A DNA stretch of 64,000 nucleotides from Umezawaea endophytica (GCF_025061645.1 NZ_JANYMP010000031.1:1-64000), one strand, 5' to 3'; positions 45,651-55,001 are shown, counted from the first letter of the stretch. Notes: generated from the sequence alone by a model not told the origin. Numbers and translations are program-made.

Positions 45651-48600
45651 TCAGCCTGACAGTGCTCGGACCACTTCGCGGGCTTCCTGCCTGCACACCA
45701 GGCTCCACCGCGCAAGGTGACCGGCCGCCCGCCGCCGAACGTGCCGAGCGACCTTCTCGTCCCAGGCGATCTCCCGTGCGACCACGGCCGCTTCTTCACG
45801 ACACGCTTGTCGCAACGTTGCCGCCGCGTCGGCACATCGGATGCGGGTGATGGCGCCCAGTCGGTCGTCCTGGGCCATGGCCATCAGCCGCAGGGCGGCC
45901 CAGGTCGGCTCCAGCTCGCCGATGGTGAGGAGGATCTTTCTGTTTTGCAACGGTTTGCCGACTGTCAATAGTCCATAGAGGACTGTCAGTGCTTGCTGTC
46001 GAGTCATCGGCGCGATTTTGATCAGCACATGAGCGGCATCCGTCCGGGCCGACACAGGAAACTCCGTGTCCTCCATCATCGCCCGCAGCAGTTCGAGTGC
46101 CTTCTCGCGTCCGGCTTCTCCGTAGTCCGCCAGGTCTCGCGTGACGCGCCAACGCATCGCGGGTAGGGCCCTGGGATCGGCCGCGATCACCGCCAGGACC
46201 CGCGCCGCCGTCACCCGGTCCTCGGGTCGAAAGTCGTTCAACTTCTCGGCCGCCCGCCACCTCGCCACGGATGACGATCGCTCGTCCTCCAGGACTTTCC
46301 TCAGCGGCCCGAGGCCATTAATTCTCCGCAGCCGGAACAACGCGTCCACCCGGTCTCGATCCGACGACCGGGGGTCGGCGAGGACCGTGCGCATCAAACC
46401 GGCTGTCCAGGCGGGCTGTGCTGTGGCCACCTTGTCGACCAAACGGGCCGCCGCCAACCGCTGCCGCACCGGTTGCGCGTCGTCGAGCACAACGAGCTTC
46501 GCCTCTTCGAGCACACGGGACCACTGGGCATGCCCGAGCTTGGTCAAAGCCACTCGTGCCCGGAACTCGTACGACCCGTCGTTGGCCATGTCCTCCAGCA
46601 GTCGCAGGGCTTCTGGCATCAGGTGGATCGACAGGTCGGCCAGGGCCGCCGCAGCGGCAACTCGTTCTCGGCGCGACGTTTCCGGCGCGGTCAACACCTC
46701 GCGAATCGCGGCCTCCGCCTCGGCCGCCAAGGGCAGGTCGTTCCATCTGTCTTGTCGCGGTACCCGTTCGGCGATCGACTTTGCGTGATCATCGAGCAGA
46801 TCCCGTTCGACTTCAGTGCGAAGCTTGCGAGGCAGTTGGTGCATGAGCGTTTGCAGGTCGCCGCCTGTGGCCTGCCGCGCGGCGGATGCTGTCAGGAGAG
46901 GTATCGGCTCGGTGCGCACTGCACTCAGGAATGCGAGCCAGGCGGTCGCGGCTACGCGGTCGGCCACCGTATTTTCCTGGTCTTCGGCGAGTCGACGGAG
47001 CACTGCCAACGTCTTCTTGTTACTAGGGCGATCCAGGAGTGTGAGTTTGCCCGCAGCCCAGCTTCGGAGGGAGACAGACTGCCGCTCGTCTTCCGCAATC
47101 TGGCGGTGATATACCACGGGGGCATCCCGGTTGGCTGTGCCAGACTCGGCCAGGGCTTGGTGGGCGTCACTACGGCGGGTGAGCCATAAGTGGGTGTCAT
47201 GGGCGTGTTGCCGCAGTTCGTCGAGCGCCTGGCGGTCCCCTGGTCGCAACTTGCACACCAACCACGCGGCTGTTGCTCGTCCCTGCTGACTGGTGTCGTG
47301 GTCAGCGAGGAGGAAACGCAGCCTGGGCACAACGTCGGCACCGAGACCAGCGAGTTGGAGGACAGCCTCACGCCACTTCGTCCAGGGGACATCATCATCG
47401 AAGGTGATCTCTGCCAAGCGCTCGGGGGCGACTTCAGGTTGCATGTTTATCGCCCAAAGTCGGGTCGCCGATGTTGCGGATCCATCCCTGGCGAGCACGT
47501 CCACTGCCGCCCGCACCTCTGGGGCATGTGCGAAGCCCAAGCGCTCCAGTCCGCTGATGACGTTTTCCACGCGCAATGCGTTCGCCCTGAAATCGCCAAG
47601 TAGTTCGAGAAGAACGCGTGCGATCTCCTCGCGAAGGCCAACGCCAACGTCTGTAAATATGGTCACGACGTATTGGAATTCGAACCCTGGGGTCGAGGCG
47701 GAGCGGAACAGCTCGCACGTTTGGGCTACCGCGCGAGGATGGAATTGGGAGCCCAACTCGATCACGCAGCGCAGTGCGTTCTGTCGGGATCGTTGCGACT
47801 GGGTAGGGTCACCTGCCAACTGGAGCATGGTTTCGGCGATCTGGTTCCGCTCGGTGTCCGACGACATGAACCGTTTGATGGGGGATGGCCAAGGGTATTG
47901 ACGTGTGTGGTAAAACCGAGCCTGGTCAAGGAGGGTCATGAAAGCGTCATCGTGGAATCGGGCGTCAAGTCTCACCAACTGGTCCCAAGCTTCCAGCGTC
48001 GCTTCTTGATCAGGACATGCCGCGATGACGTCGAGCAGTTGCGAGATGACCTTGGGGTGGAGTTCCGGTCCACTGTGGCTGAGCCGGGTCGCGGCCTGGA
48101 CGCGGTTCCTTGGGATCTCACCTAGGTCGGCCATGAGGTTGCAGAGCTGGTGCAGGGCGGATGATCGGTACGGATCTCCCAGGTCGAGGAGGCTTCCGAG
48201 GATCGAGATGCGCACGGGTGCACCGAGCTGGACTTCGGCCAGTAGGTCCAATAGGTGTTCGGCCGCTTCGGTGGAATGCTTCGGGCTCAGTTTCGCAAGC
48301 GCTTTGGTCGCCGTGTGAACGCTGTTGATTGTCGCTTCTGGATCCCTGATGATGGTGCGAAGTTCGAATTCTGCATGGTCACGAAATGCGGGACCGAAGT
48401 TTGCTAGCTGACTCACGAAGAACTGGCGTTCGTGGGTAATGGTGCCCGGCTTGGAAATAGTGGAAAGTAGTAGCTCTCCGGCAGTTATGCGGTAGTCGGG
48501 ACCGAGAATTCCGAGTGCTTCCGCGGCCACGAGGCGTTCAAGGAACTGTCGCCTGGCGTCTTCGATTATCGATTTCAGCGCCGCGGCCGCTTCGCTGGTC

Positions 48601-50858
48601 TTCTCCGGTCCGAGTTGCGCCATTCCGAGCGCAGCGTTTTCCCATGCGCCAGCGTCGTACCCCTTGTCATGCAGTACCGCGCTGAACATCTCAGCGGCTC
48701 GAGCATGGAACTCGACACCGATCTCGATCAAGCCCGTCGCGGCGTCGACCGCCACAGTCGGGGGAATCGTCCTGTCGTCCACCAGACCGAGCAACGTCTC
48801 GACAGCGGTCCGCCGGGCGTCGGGACCGAAGGCGGCGAGGATCACGGCGGCTGTGCGGAGGTCGGGGCCGGAGGCGTAGGGGTCGCGGAGTACGGAACGC
48901 AAGCCGCGTTCGGCTGTGTCCCGTTCGCTTGAGCCGGTTTCGGACAACGCCTCGGCCGCCGCCAACCGGACCGCGACCGACTTGTCCGCGTCGTCGACCA
49001 CGGCGGTCAGGAACGTGATCGCTTCGCGCGCGTGTGCCTGGCGGATTCGCACCGCCAACGCCGTGGCCGCTTCCGTCCGGGACTCCCACGGTGCGGCCTC
49101 GTCGCGCATCAGCGTCGCCAGCCACTCGGTCAGGCCTGGGTGCTGAGTTGCACGACTGGTCTGGGCGAGCATGTCGGTGACGACGTACTGGGTGGTCATG
49201 GCCCAGCCGCGCACGGTGTCCAGGAAGGCGTCCACGGCCTGTGGGCCCGCGGGCATCCGCTTGGCGAGCAGGCGGGCCGCGAGGAGGTGTTGTTCTGCGT
49301 CGCCCGCTCGGAGCCAGCGCAGCAGCGGGTCCGCTTCGCCCTGCCTCAGGTGGGTGTGGTGCAGGATCACGGTTCTGGCGTAGCTGCCCGCCTCCTTGAT
49401 CCGCGCCGCGTGCAGCAGGCGCACGAAGGCGTCGGGCGTGAACGTCGCGGGGAGGTCCTTCGCCTCGGCGGTGGCGGCCAGGTGCTCGGCGAAGCTGTGG
49501 TGCAGGAACTGGAGATCCTCACCGCGGACGACCAGGAGTCCGGTCGACACCAGGAACGCGGTCAGCTCCTCGGCCCACCCCGCGGTCAGGCAGTGCTCGG
49601 GGACGGTGACGTGCGTCCAGTCGCGTGCGGCAGCGACCAGGGAAGTGTCGGTCTCCACCCGCACTCGGCCGAGGTGCTCCAGGAGTTGGTCGCGGTGCTG
49701 GGCGAACGGGCTCGGCCGCGTGCGGGCCCGTTCGAGGAGCAGGGCCAGGTACGCCTCGTACAACTCGTACTGGTTGTCCGGCAACGGCTGGTCGGCGTGC
49801 CGCTGGAAGACGATCGCCGCGATCGTGGCCAGCAGCGGCACGCACACCAGTTCGTCCAGGTGGGCCGCGCGGATCTGGCGCACGAACCGGTCAGCCGGAT
49901 CCGGGCCTTCCTCAGCGAACCAGTTGAGGGCGAACCGGTGCAGGGCCTCGCGGTTGAACGGCTGGAGTTCGTAGCGCATCGTCCCGACGCGGTGCAGCGG
50001 GGCGATGGCGGCGCCTTCGATCGGCCGCGTGGTGAGCACGACCCGGTAGGGCGACGCCGAGGCGCACGACGCCAGCACCTGCACTAGCCGGTCCCGGTCG
50101 TCGGAGTCGGCCACCTCGTCCAAGCCGTCCACCAGCAGCAGCCAGCGGCAGCCCACGACCCGGTCGCTCAGCGCGGCGGCCGTCACGGGGGCGTGCAGGA
50201 GGGCGCCGTACTCGGCCCGCGCGCTCTCGGCCAGGGCCTCGGGGAAGGGGATGTCCAGTCGTACGGCCAACTCCCGCGCGCTGAGGCGGAGGGGCACCAC
50301 GGGTTCGGTGAGCGGCTCGGCACCACCGGACGTCCAGCGGGCCGCGATGTCGGCGGCCAGCCGCAGCGACAGCGTGGACTTGCCGTGCCCGGCACCGCCC
50401 GTGACGACCAGGTGGTCGTCGCCGTCCAACGCTTCCCGCACGGTCCGCACCGGTGGTCGGACGGCCACGCGCGTCACGGGTGGGGTGGGCGCCTCCAGCA
50501 GTTGGCCGTGCCCGTCCAGGATCGGGGTGGGCCTGGATGGTTCGGCGCGCGGCTCCTCCGCCCAGCCACCGAGGTCCTGCCGCACGTAGACCTCGGCCAG
50601 CGCGGGGCGTCGAGCCCCTGGCAGCCGGTAGGGCGACTCCTGCGCCGCCGCCACCTGGGCGCGCAGCAGGGACGCCACCTCGGCGGGCAGGACGGGGAGT
50701 TCGGTCCAGCTCTCGGGTGCGGGGTGGAGTGCCGCGGCCGCCGCGGGCGCGGCGTCGTGGAAGTGCACGTCACCGTGGATCACGCCTGCCAGGACGCTGG
50801 GACCGACCACGGTTCCCTCGATCAGGTTGGAGATGGTCGCTTCGCCGTCCCGTTCCAC
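45651..50858 (-). CDS. NACHT-HEAT NLR-like protein, 1735 aa
   Basis: A large STAND protein. Residues 9-34 (ISNLIEGTVVGPSVLAGVI then HGDVHF) resemble a bacterial amyloid signalling motif. The NACHT NTPase has Walker A GGAGHGKSTLSLRL near residue 155 and Walker B WLLLVDGLDEVAD near 235, then VLTTRPIEGAAI and FLHHSFAEHLAA of the winged-helix part. From about residue 480 to the end there are more than 20 HEAT-type helical repeats (for example SVAVRLAAAEALSETG, VARWRAAEKLNDFRP). No effector domain is fused. Such bNACHT proteins are known antiphage NLRs. GTG 50858 has a GAGGGGG site. GC content falls in the repeat region, suggesting mosaic origin. Confidence 0.85.
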   Translation of the reverse strand: MERDGEATISNLIEGTVVGPSVLAGVIHGDVHFHDAAPAAAAALHPAPESWTELPVLPAEVASLLRAQVAAAQESPYRLPGARRPALAEVYVRQDLGGWAEEPRAEPSRPTPILDGHGQLLEAPTPPVTRVAVRPPVRTVREALDGDDHLVVTGGAGHGKSTLSLRLAADIAARWTSGGAEPLTEPVVPLRLSARELAVRLDIPFPEALAESARAEYGALLHAPVTAAALSDRVVGCRWLLLVDGLDEVADSDDRDRLVQVLASCASASPYRVVLTTRPIEGAAIAPLHRVGTMRYELQPFNREALHRFALNWFAEEGPDPADRFVRQIRAAHLDELVCVPLLATIAAIVFQRHADQPLPDNQYELYEAYLALLLERARTRPSPFAQHRDQLLEHLGRVRVETDTSLVAAARDWTHVTVPEHCLTAGWAEELTAFLVSTGLLVVRGEDLQFLHHSFAEHLAATAEAKDLPATFTPDAFVRLLHAARIKEAGSYARTVILHHTHLRQGEADPLLRWLRAGDAEQHLLAARLLAKRMPAGPQAVDAFLDTVRGWAMTTQYVVTDMLAQTSRATQHPGLTEWLATLMRDEAAPWESRTEAATALAVRIRQAHAREAITFLTAVVDDADKSVAVRLAAAEALSETGSSERDTAERGLRSVLRDPYASGPDLRTAAVILAAFGPDARRTAVETLLGLVDDRTIPPTVAVDAATGLIEIGVEFHARAAEMFSAVLHDKGYDAGAWENAALGMAQLGPEKTSEAAAALKSIIEDARRQFLERLVAAEALGILGPDYRITAGELLLSTISKPGTITHERQFFVSQLANFGPAFRDHAEFELRTIIRDPEATINSVHTATKALAKLSPKHSTEAAEHLLDLLAEVQLGAPVRISILGSLLDLGDPYRSSALHQLCNLMADLGEIPRNRVQAATRLSHSGPELHPKVISQLLDVIAACPDQEATLEAWDQLVRLDARFHDDAFMTLLDQARFYHTRQYPWPSPIKRFMSSDTERNQIAETMLQLAGDPTQSQRSRQNALRCVIELGSQFHPRAVAQTCELFRSASTPGFEFQYVVTIFTDVGVGLREEIARVLLELLGDFRANALRVENVISGLERLGFAHAPEVRAAVDVLARDGSATSATRLWAINMQPEVAPERLAEITFDDDVPWTKWREAVLQLAGLGADVVPRLRFLLADHDTSQQGRATAAWLVCKLRPGDRQALDELRQHAHDTHLWLTRRSDAHQALAESGTANRDAPVVYHRQIAEDERQSVSLRSWAAGKLTLLDRPSNKKTLAVLRRLAEDQENTVADRVAATAWLAFLSAVRTEPIPLLTASAARQATGGDLQTLMHQLPRKLRTEVERDLLDDHAKSIAERVPRQDRWNDLPLAAEAEAAIREVLTAPETSRRERVAAAAALADLSIHLMPEALRLLEDMANDGSYEFRARVALTKLGHAQWSRVLEEAKLVVLDDAQPVRQRLAAARLVDKVATAQPAWTAGLMRTVLADPRSSDRDRVDALFRLRRINGLGPLRKVLEDERSSSVARWRAAEKLNDFRPEDRVTAARVLAVIAADPRALPAMRWRVTRDLADYGEAGREKALELLRAMMEDTEFPVSARTDAAHVLIKIAPMTRQQALTVLYGLLTVGKPLQNRKILLTIGELEPTWAALRLMAMAQDDRLGAITRIRCADAAATLRQACREEAAVVAREIAWDEKVARHVRRRAAGHLARWSLVCRQEAREVVRALSG

Positions 50859-51253
50859 TCGGCCCCCTCGCGGTCGTCTCGTCCGGTGCGTCGATATCGG
50901 TCGTTTCGAATGGTAACTTTTGTGCCCGGACGGCGGTGGGAATACTGGGAAATTCCCAGTATTTTGTAGTGGGTCATGGTCCCGAAAAATGCGGACCGAG
51001 AGAACTCGGGTCATGGTACGGATCTGCGGTAAGTATTGTGAAACCAGGGCCGATCGAGGTGAATTCCTGTCGGTGTAGCAGATTCCAACCGCGTGTTCTC
51101 GATCGGCGTCCCGCTTCCCTCTAAAGGGCTAGTTTCATTGTTTCGGTCGCGTGTTAGCTTCGATGACGGCTGCTATCGGACGACTTGCGCGATGGCAGCC
51201 GCCCACCGGGTGGTCGATGCTGCCGGTGTTCGGATCCAGGGGAAAGGTGCGCC
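50859..51253. promoter_or_regulatory. Divergent promoter region with perfect 23-bp palindrome
   Basis: 395 bp between the NACHT and EF-hand genes. At 50941-50963 lies a palindrome with 11-bp arms AATACTGGGAA and TTCCCAGTATT around one central A. It is 82 bp upstream of the NACHT start and looks like an operator. The rest is AT-richer than the surroundings; I see no coding frame. Confidence 0.65.
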
Positions 51254-51739
51254 ATGTCGCAAGACAGTTTGATTCGACTGTTCACACTTCTCGACGGCAA
51301 TCGCAGCGGTGGGATCGACCGCGCGGACCTGGAATCGTTCGGGGCCAAGGCGGGTGGCCGGGCCACCGACAAGGCCGCCGCCCTCTGGAAGGCGCTGTCC
51401 GCACTGGACGCCGATTCCGACGGCGTCGTGACCAAGGACGAGTTCATCGCCGGCGCCGATTACGACACGGTGTTCGAATCCACCGTCGCCCTCCACATGA
51501 CCCTGTTCGACTCGGCGGACACCGACAACGACAACAAGATCAGCCGTGCCGAGTGGGGATCCATCAACGCCACCCTGGGGATCTCGGACACCGACGCCGA
51601 GGCCAACTTCAACGCCGTCGACTCCGACCGGGACGGCTTGGTGACGCGCAACGAGTTCCTCGAGCGGGTGACCACGCTCATCCAGGGGAACAGCGACCTG
51701 GCCGCGGTCGACGTCACGCGTCCCCCGGCCCGCACCTGA
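51254..51739 (+). CDS. EF-hand calcium-binding protein (calerythrin-like)
   Basis: A 161-residue cytoplasmic protein with four EF-hand loops: DGNRSGGIDRADL (residues about 14), DADSDGVVTKDEF, DTDNDNKISRAEW and DSDRDGLVTRNEF. All four loops have Asp at positions 1 and 3 or 5 and Glu/Trp near position 12 (the third ends in Glu before Trp). This is the layout of calerythrin and other actinomycete calcium buffers. ATG 51254 follows GGAAAGG. Divergent from the NACHT gene; a 16-bp terminator follows. Confidence 0.92.
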   Translation: MSQDSLIRLFTLLDGNRSGGIDRADLESFGAKAGGRATDKAAALWKALSALDADSDGVVTKDEFIAGADYDTVFESTVALHMTLFDSADTDNDNKISRAEWGSINATLGISDTDAEANFNAVDSDRDGLVTRNEFLERVTTLIQGNSDLAAVDVTRPPART

Positions 51740-51797
51740 GCCGCCCGCCTGGTCCTAGTCGTGGTGGATCAGGTCTTCGACGGCGTGGAGCGCGATT

Positions 51798-51835
51798 GCG
51801 GGGGTGCCCCTGAGACAGATCAGGGGCACCCCCGC
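51798..51835. terminator. Strong bidirectional terminator, 16-bp perfect stem
   Basis: GCGGGGGTGCCCCTGA (51798-51813) pairs perfectly with TCAGGGGCACCCCCGC (51820-51835) across a 6-nt loop GACAGA. It is followed by TTT on the plus strand and lies between convergent stops at 51739 and 51869. Confidence 0.85.
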
Positions 51836-51868
51836 TTTGGTGTGCGGGCAGCACGCAGGCCAGGGCCG

Positions 51869-52735
51869 TCAGCCGAAGCTGGGCGAGCCGATCAGCCGCC
51901 ACCTGTTCTCCAGGTGGTTGGCCAGGATGGACGTGCGGCTCTGCCTCTGCTCGGGACCGGTGGTGGTGCGCAGGACGTGCCGCTGCGCGTGGCGCAACTC
52001 CTCACCCGGCTCGCTGCCGAGCTGGTCGATCAGCATCTTCCGGATGTGCAGGAACGCCGCCAACGCGTCGGACTGCCGACCCGCCCCGTGCAACGCCAAC
52101 ATCAACTGCGCGGTCAACGACTCCCGCAACGGATGCGCCCGCACCAGGTGCGACAACTCCGGCACCAACTGCGCGTGCCTGCCGAGCTGCAACTCCAGGT
52201 CGATCCACCACTCCAACGTCTGCATCCGCAACTCCAGCAGCGGCGGCACCTCGATGTCCTGCAACGTCGGCGACGGCACGTCCAACAACGGCGCGTCACG
52301 CCACAACGCCAACGCCGAGGACAACGCCGACGACGCGTCCGCCAACCGCCCGCCCGCCGCCAACGTCGCCGCCCGGCCGTGCAGGTCGAAGAACGTCGCC
52401 AGATCACTCTCGCCGGGACCCACGCTCATCATGTAACCCGGCGCCCTGGTGGTGATCCGCTCCGCCACCCGCGGACCCAGCGTGCGGCGCAGACGCATCA
52501 CGTAGGTCCGGATCGTCGGCACGGCGCTGGGCGGCAGGTCCTCACCCCACAGGAACCAGGCGATCCGGTCGATCGAGACCACCCGGTTGTTGTAGAGCAG
52601 CAGACCGGCCAGGATCGTGCGTTGCTGAGCGGCGGGCAACGGTATTTCCACGTCGTTCAGAAAAGCTTCCGTCGGGCCGAATATCCCGAAGCGGATTCGC
52701 GCGTCCAGTGGTCCGGTATCTCGTGCCCGCGCCAT
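51869..52735 (-). CDS. SARP/BTAD-type transcriptional regulator
   Basis: A 288-residue regulator with an OmpR-like winged helix (RIRFGIFGPTEAFLNDVEIP, PLPAAQQRTILAGLLLYNNR, TIRTYVMRLRRTLG) and a bacterial transcriptional activation domain of TPR helices (DLATFFDLHGRAATLAAGG, LLELRMQTLEWWIDLELQLG, HPLRESLTAQLMLALHGAGR). SARPs usually activate secondary-metabolite clusters by binding direct heptamer repeats. No such cluster is in the window, so it acts elsewhere or on a neighbour. ATG 52735 follows an AGGAAGAGGAA site. Confidence 0.9.
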   Translation of the reverse strand: MARARDTGPLDARIRFGIFGPTEAFLNDVEIPLPAAQQRTILAGLLLYNNRVVSIDRIAWFLWGEDLPPSAVPTIRTYVMRLRRTLGPRVAERITTRAPGYMMSVGPGESDLATFFDLHGRAATLAAGGRLADASSALSSALALWRDAPLLDVPSPTLQDIEVPPLLELRMQTLEWWIDLELQLGRHAQLVPELSHLVRAHPLRESLTAQLMLALHGAGRQSDALAAFLHIRKMLIDQLGSEPGEELRHAQRHVLRTTTGPEQRQSRTSILANHLENRWRLIGSPSFG

Positions 52736-53153
52736 AGAGTTCCTCTTCCTTGGTGCGACCGGTTGTCGACGAGGCGAATACGGATCCATCGTGGTGTGTT
52801 CGTGCCGGGTAGTTCAATAGGGCATCAGGGGATCCGTGGGTGTTCGCGGAGTATTCACATTTGCCATTGGTCGTGCACCTGTTCCGGTGGTGGAGGATGT
52901 CACCGGCTGGAGCCGGGTGGTGAATTTCAGGCGAATACTCCGGGGGATGTCTTCTGAGCCGATGTAAATATTTGTGGCAGGCTTTTGGCAAGGCGGCGGT
53001 GGGCGACGGGTAGGTCAAACGGGAAAACAGGGCGCGGAGGCAGGAATCCCCCGGCCATTCAGGGCAGTGGAATGATGGGTCCGTGCATGACCTGGTCAAT
53101 CTGCACGCCTCCGAGTCGTGCCCGACCGCGCGGCTACGACCGGCGGAACCGGG
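52736..53153. promoter_or_regulatory. Non-coding region upstream of the SARP gene
   Basis: About 415 bp with no convincing gene. It contains an inverted pair CGGAGTATTC (52847-52856) and GAATACTCCG (52933-52942), and AT-rich patches (GTAAATATTTGTGG near 52964). It should hold the SARP promoter, and the paired elements may bind a regulator. Confidence 0.45.
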
Positions 53154-53819
53154 TTACGGCCACAGCGGATCGGTCGTCCAGGATTCGCCGGTGGCGGTGT
53201 AGCGGAGTCGGACGTGGTTGCGGTGGTGGTCGCCCTGCCAGAACTCGACTTCGTCGGCACGCACGCCGTACAGCGTCCACTCCGGGGCGACGAGAGCCGG
53301 ATCCCGTCGGATCAGCTCGGCCGCTTCGGCGAGCCGGAGGTCCCGTTCGCGCGGGTCGTGCAGGACCTCGCTCTGCCGCCCGAGCAGGGCTGCCGCTCGG
53401 GCACTGGGTGACCGACCCAGGTAGTCCCGCGCGCTGTTCTCCGCGTTCGCCACGACCACCGCCCCCCGAACACGCACCTGCCGCCCGAGCACGGGCCAGT
53501 AGAACGTGAGCGCGGCCCACGGGGTGTCGGCCAGTTCCTTGCCCTTGCGACTGGCCGAGCCCGAGGCGAACTGCCAGAGCCCGCCGCTCAGGTTCTTCAG
53601 GATCAGCACTCGCGCGGATGGCCGACCGGCGGGGTCCACTGTGGACAGTGTCATCGCGTGCGGTTCGATGACGCCCGCGTCGACGGCGTCGCGCAGCCAG
53701 TCCTCGAAAAGGGCGTCGGGGTCGTCCGGCGCGGTGTCGGGGTCGAACGCCGGGAGCGGGCCCGCGAGCGACGGGAGGCCGCGGAGCAGTCGGGTGATCG
53801 GCCTGTCCGTAGCGGTCAT
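53154..53819 (-). CDS. pdxH: Pyridoxamine 5'-phosphate oxidase
   Basis: FMN-dependent oxidase making pyridoxal 5'-phosphate. Family motifs are AMTLSTVDPAGRPSARVLILK (shown in part as PSARVLILKN), FASGSASRKGKEL (FMN phosphate site), AALTFYWPVLGRQVRVRG and the C-terminal VEFWQGDHHRNHVRLRYT and W-TDPLWP. Length 221 is normal. The terminal Arg and His of RLRY are part of the substrate site. ATG 53819. Monocistronic. Confidence 0.93.
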   Translation of the reverse strand: MTATDRPITRLLRGLPSLAGPLPAFDPDTAPDDPDALFEDWLRDAVDAGVIEPHAMTLSTVDPAGRPSARVLILKNLSGGLWQFASGSASRKGKELADTPWAALTFYWPVLGRQVRVRGAVVVANAENSARDYLGRSPSARAAALLGRQSEVLHDPRERDLRLAEAAELIRRDPALVAPEWTLYGVRADEVEFWQGDHHRNHVRLRYTATGESWTTDPLWP

Positions 53820-53912
53820 GGCTCGATGCTATCCAGCGTTTCCCCCTCTGCGCCGCACCGTCAACGGCTGGCACCTGCGGCGACGCGCTCGCGACACCCA
53901 TGGGCGGAGAAA

Positions 53913-53936
53913 AGGGGCGCCTCGCAAGGCGCCCCT
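53913..53936 (-). terminator. Intrinsic terminator of the small membrane protein gene
   Basis: AGGGGCGCCT (53913-53922) and AGGCGCCCCT (53927-53936) form a 10-bp stem with a 4-nt loop. Read on the minus strand the stem is followed by TTTTC, a short U-tract, just after the stop at 53952. Confidence 0.8.
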
Positions 53937-53951
53937 GTGGATCTTCCCGCC

Positions 53952-54299
53952 TCAGCCGGTCGGGCGGCGTCGTAGAACAGCCTGTCCCGTGAAGATGTTG
54001 ACGCTCACCCAGATGAGAATCCCGAGCTGAACGGTGATCATCACGACTGTCGCCCAGTGCGGAAGTCCTTCGGGCGCAGCCGTCAACGTCAACATCGGCG
54101 CTACAAGCGCGCCGATGACCAGCAGCGCGGCGGTCGCCGCCTCGAGGAACTGGGAGGCGTGGCTCGACGGCACTGAAACGTCCACCGTCAGCTCTCCCTT
54201 CTCGATGCGCAACCGCGCCTCGGACGTGGGACGCTCGTCCCCGACCGATTCCAACCCGGCGAAGATCGAGTCGTCGCCGTCCTGCTCCGGAATGTCCAA
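53952..54299 (-). CDS. Small two-helix membrane protein, about 115 aa
   Basis: A short cytoplasmic N-terminus (DIPEQDGDDSIFAGLES, then a beta-rich stretch RLRIEKGELTVDVSV) is followed by two membrane helices (AATAALLVIGALVAPMLTL and VVMITVQLGILIWVSVNIF) and a basic tail RRRPTG. I place the start at the TTG at 54299 because GAGGAGA lies seven bases upstream; an ATG at 54374 would add 25 residues. No family recognised. Confidence 0.6.
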   Translation of the reverse strand: MDIPEQDGDDSIFAGLESVGDERPTSEARLRIEKGELTVDVSVPSSHASQFLEAATAALLVIGALVAPMLTLTAAPEGLPHWATVVMITVQLGILIWVSVNIFTGQAVLRRRPTG

Positions 54300-54794
54300 G
54301 TCCGGTCTCCTCTGTTCGCGGACCTCGCAGACCCCGGTTGGGACTGCGGGTCCGACGGCGGGCGTTGAGCCCATCTCCCCCGATGGGTGGAATCCACGCC
54401 CGAGCGCCGGTTATGCGGCAGATGGACGGGCTGCCGCCTGTGATTCAGAGAAGTGACCGACCTCCAGGTGGATGTGTCGGCCGCTCCGCTGGATCACCGC
54501 GTATGTGGGTGATAAGGCGAGTTGTCATGTCACTCTCCCGTTCCTCTCTCGGTTTGGTGATCAGGTCGCCTTGGTGGTGGGGCAGCCGTTGTCATGGTGG
54601 CCCCACCAGGGAAAGTCTGGCACGCCCGATATGTGCGAGCAACACTTTTCACACATTTTCTGTGTCAGAAGATGGTATTGAAGTGTGTCATCTGCGACGA
54701 TGATGGGACCTGGCCGCAAAACTGCGCTGGGAGTCGTGAAGGGAGCGCGGTTATTACACCGTCGAAGGAATCGGAGGCCGTAGGGGAGCCTGCG
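54300..54794. other. AT-richer intergenic region between divergent small genes
   Basis: Almost 500 bp. The frame of the RHH-like gene is open to 54594, but the upstream text has no protein-like pattern. Near 54640-54690 lie the short direct and inverted repeats TTTTCACACA, TTTTCTGTGTCA and AGTGTGTCAT, a likely promoter and operator zone. Confidence 0.4.
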
Positions 54795-55001
54795 GTGGTG
54801 GCCCGCGTGAACATCGCCCTGGTCAAGGAGAGCGCGAAGGCCCTCGTCAAACTTCAGGACGACACTGGGCTCAAGAAGGTCGACATCGTCAACCGCGCGA
54901 TCCAGCTCTACGAGTTCATCGCCGGCGAGTTGAAGGCGGGTCGTCAGGTCGTGGTGCGTGATGACGACGGACACGATGTGCTGGTGAAGATCTTCATGTG
55001 A
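54795..55001 (+). CDS. Ribbon-helix-helix-like small protein, 68 aa
   Basis: The sequence VARVNIALVKESAKALVKL plus LKKVDIVNRAIQLYEFIAGEL has the strand-helix-helix pattern of MetJ/Arc (RHH, CopG-type) DNA-binding proteins, followed by a strand hairpin VVVRDDDGHDVLVKIFM. GTG 54795 follows an AGGGGAG site; longer upstream starts in the same frame are less protein-like. There is no toxin gene next to it. It could be a free-standing repressor. Confidence 0.65.
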   Translation: MVARVNIALVKESAKALVKLQDDTGLKKVDIVNRAIQLYEFIAGELKAGRQVVVRDDDGHDVLVKIFM

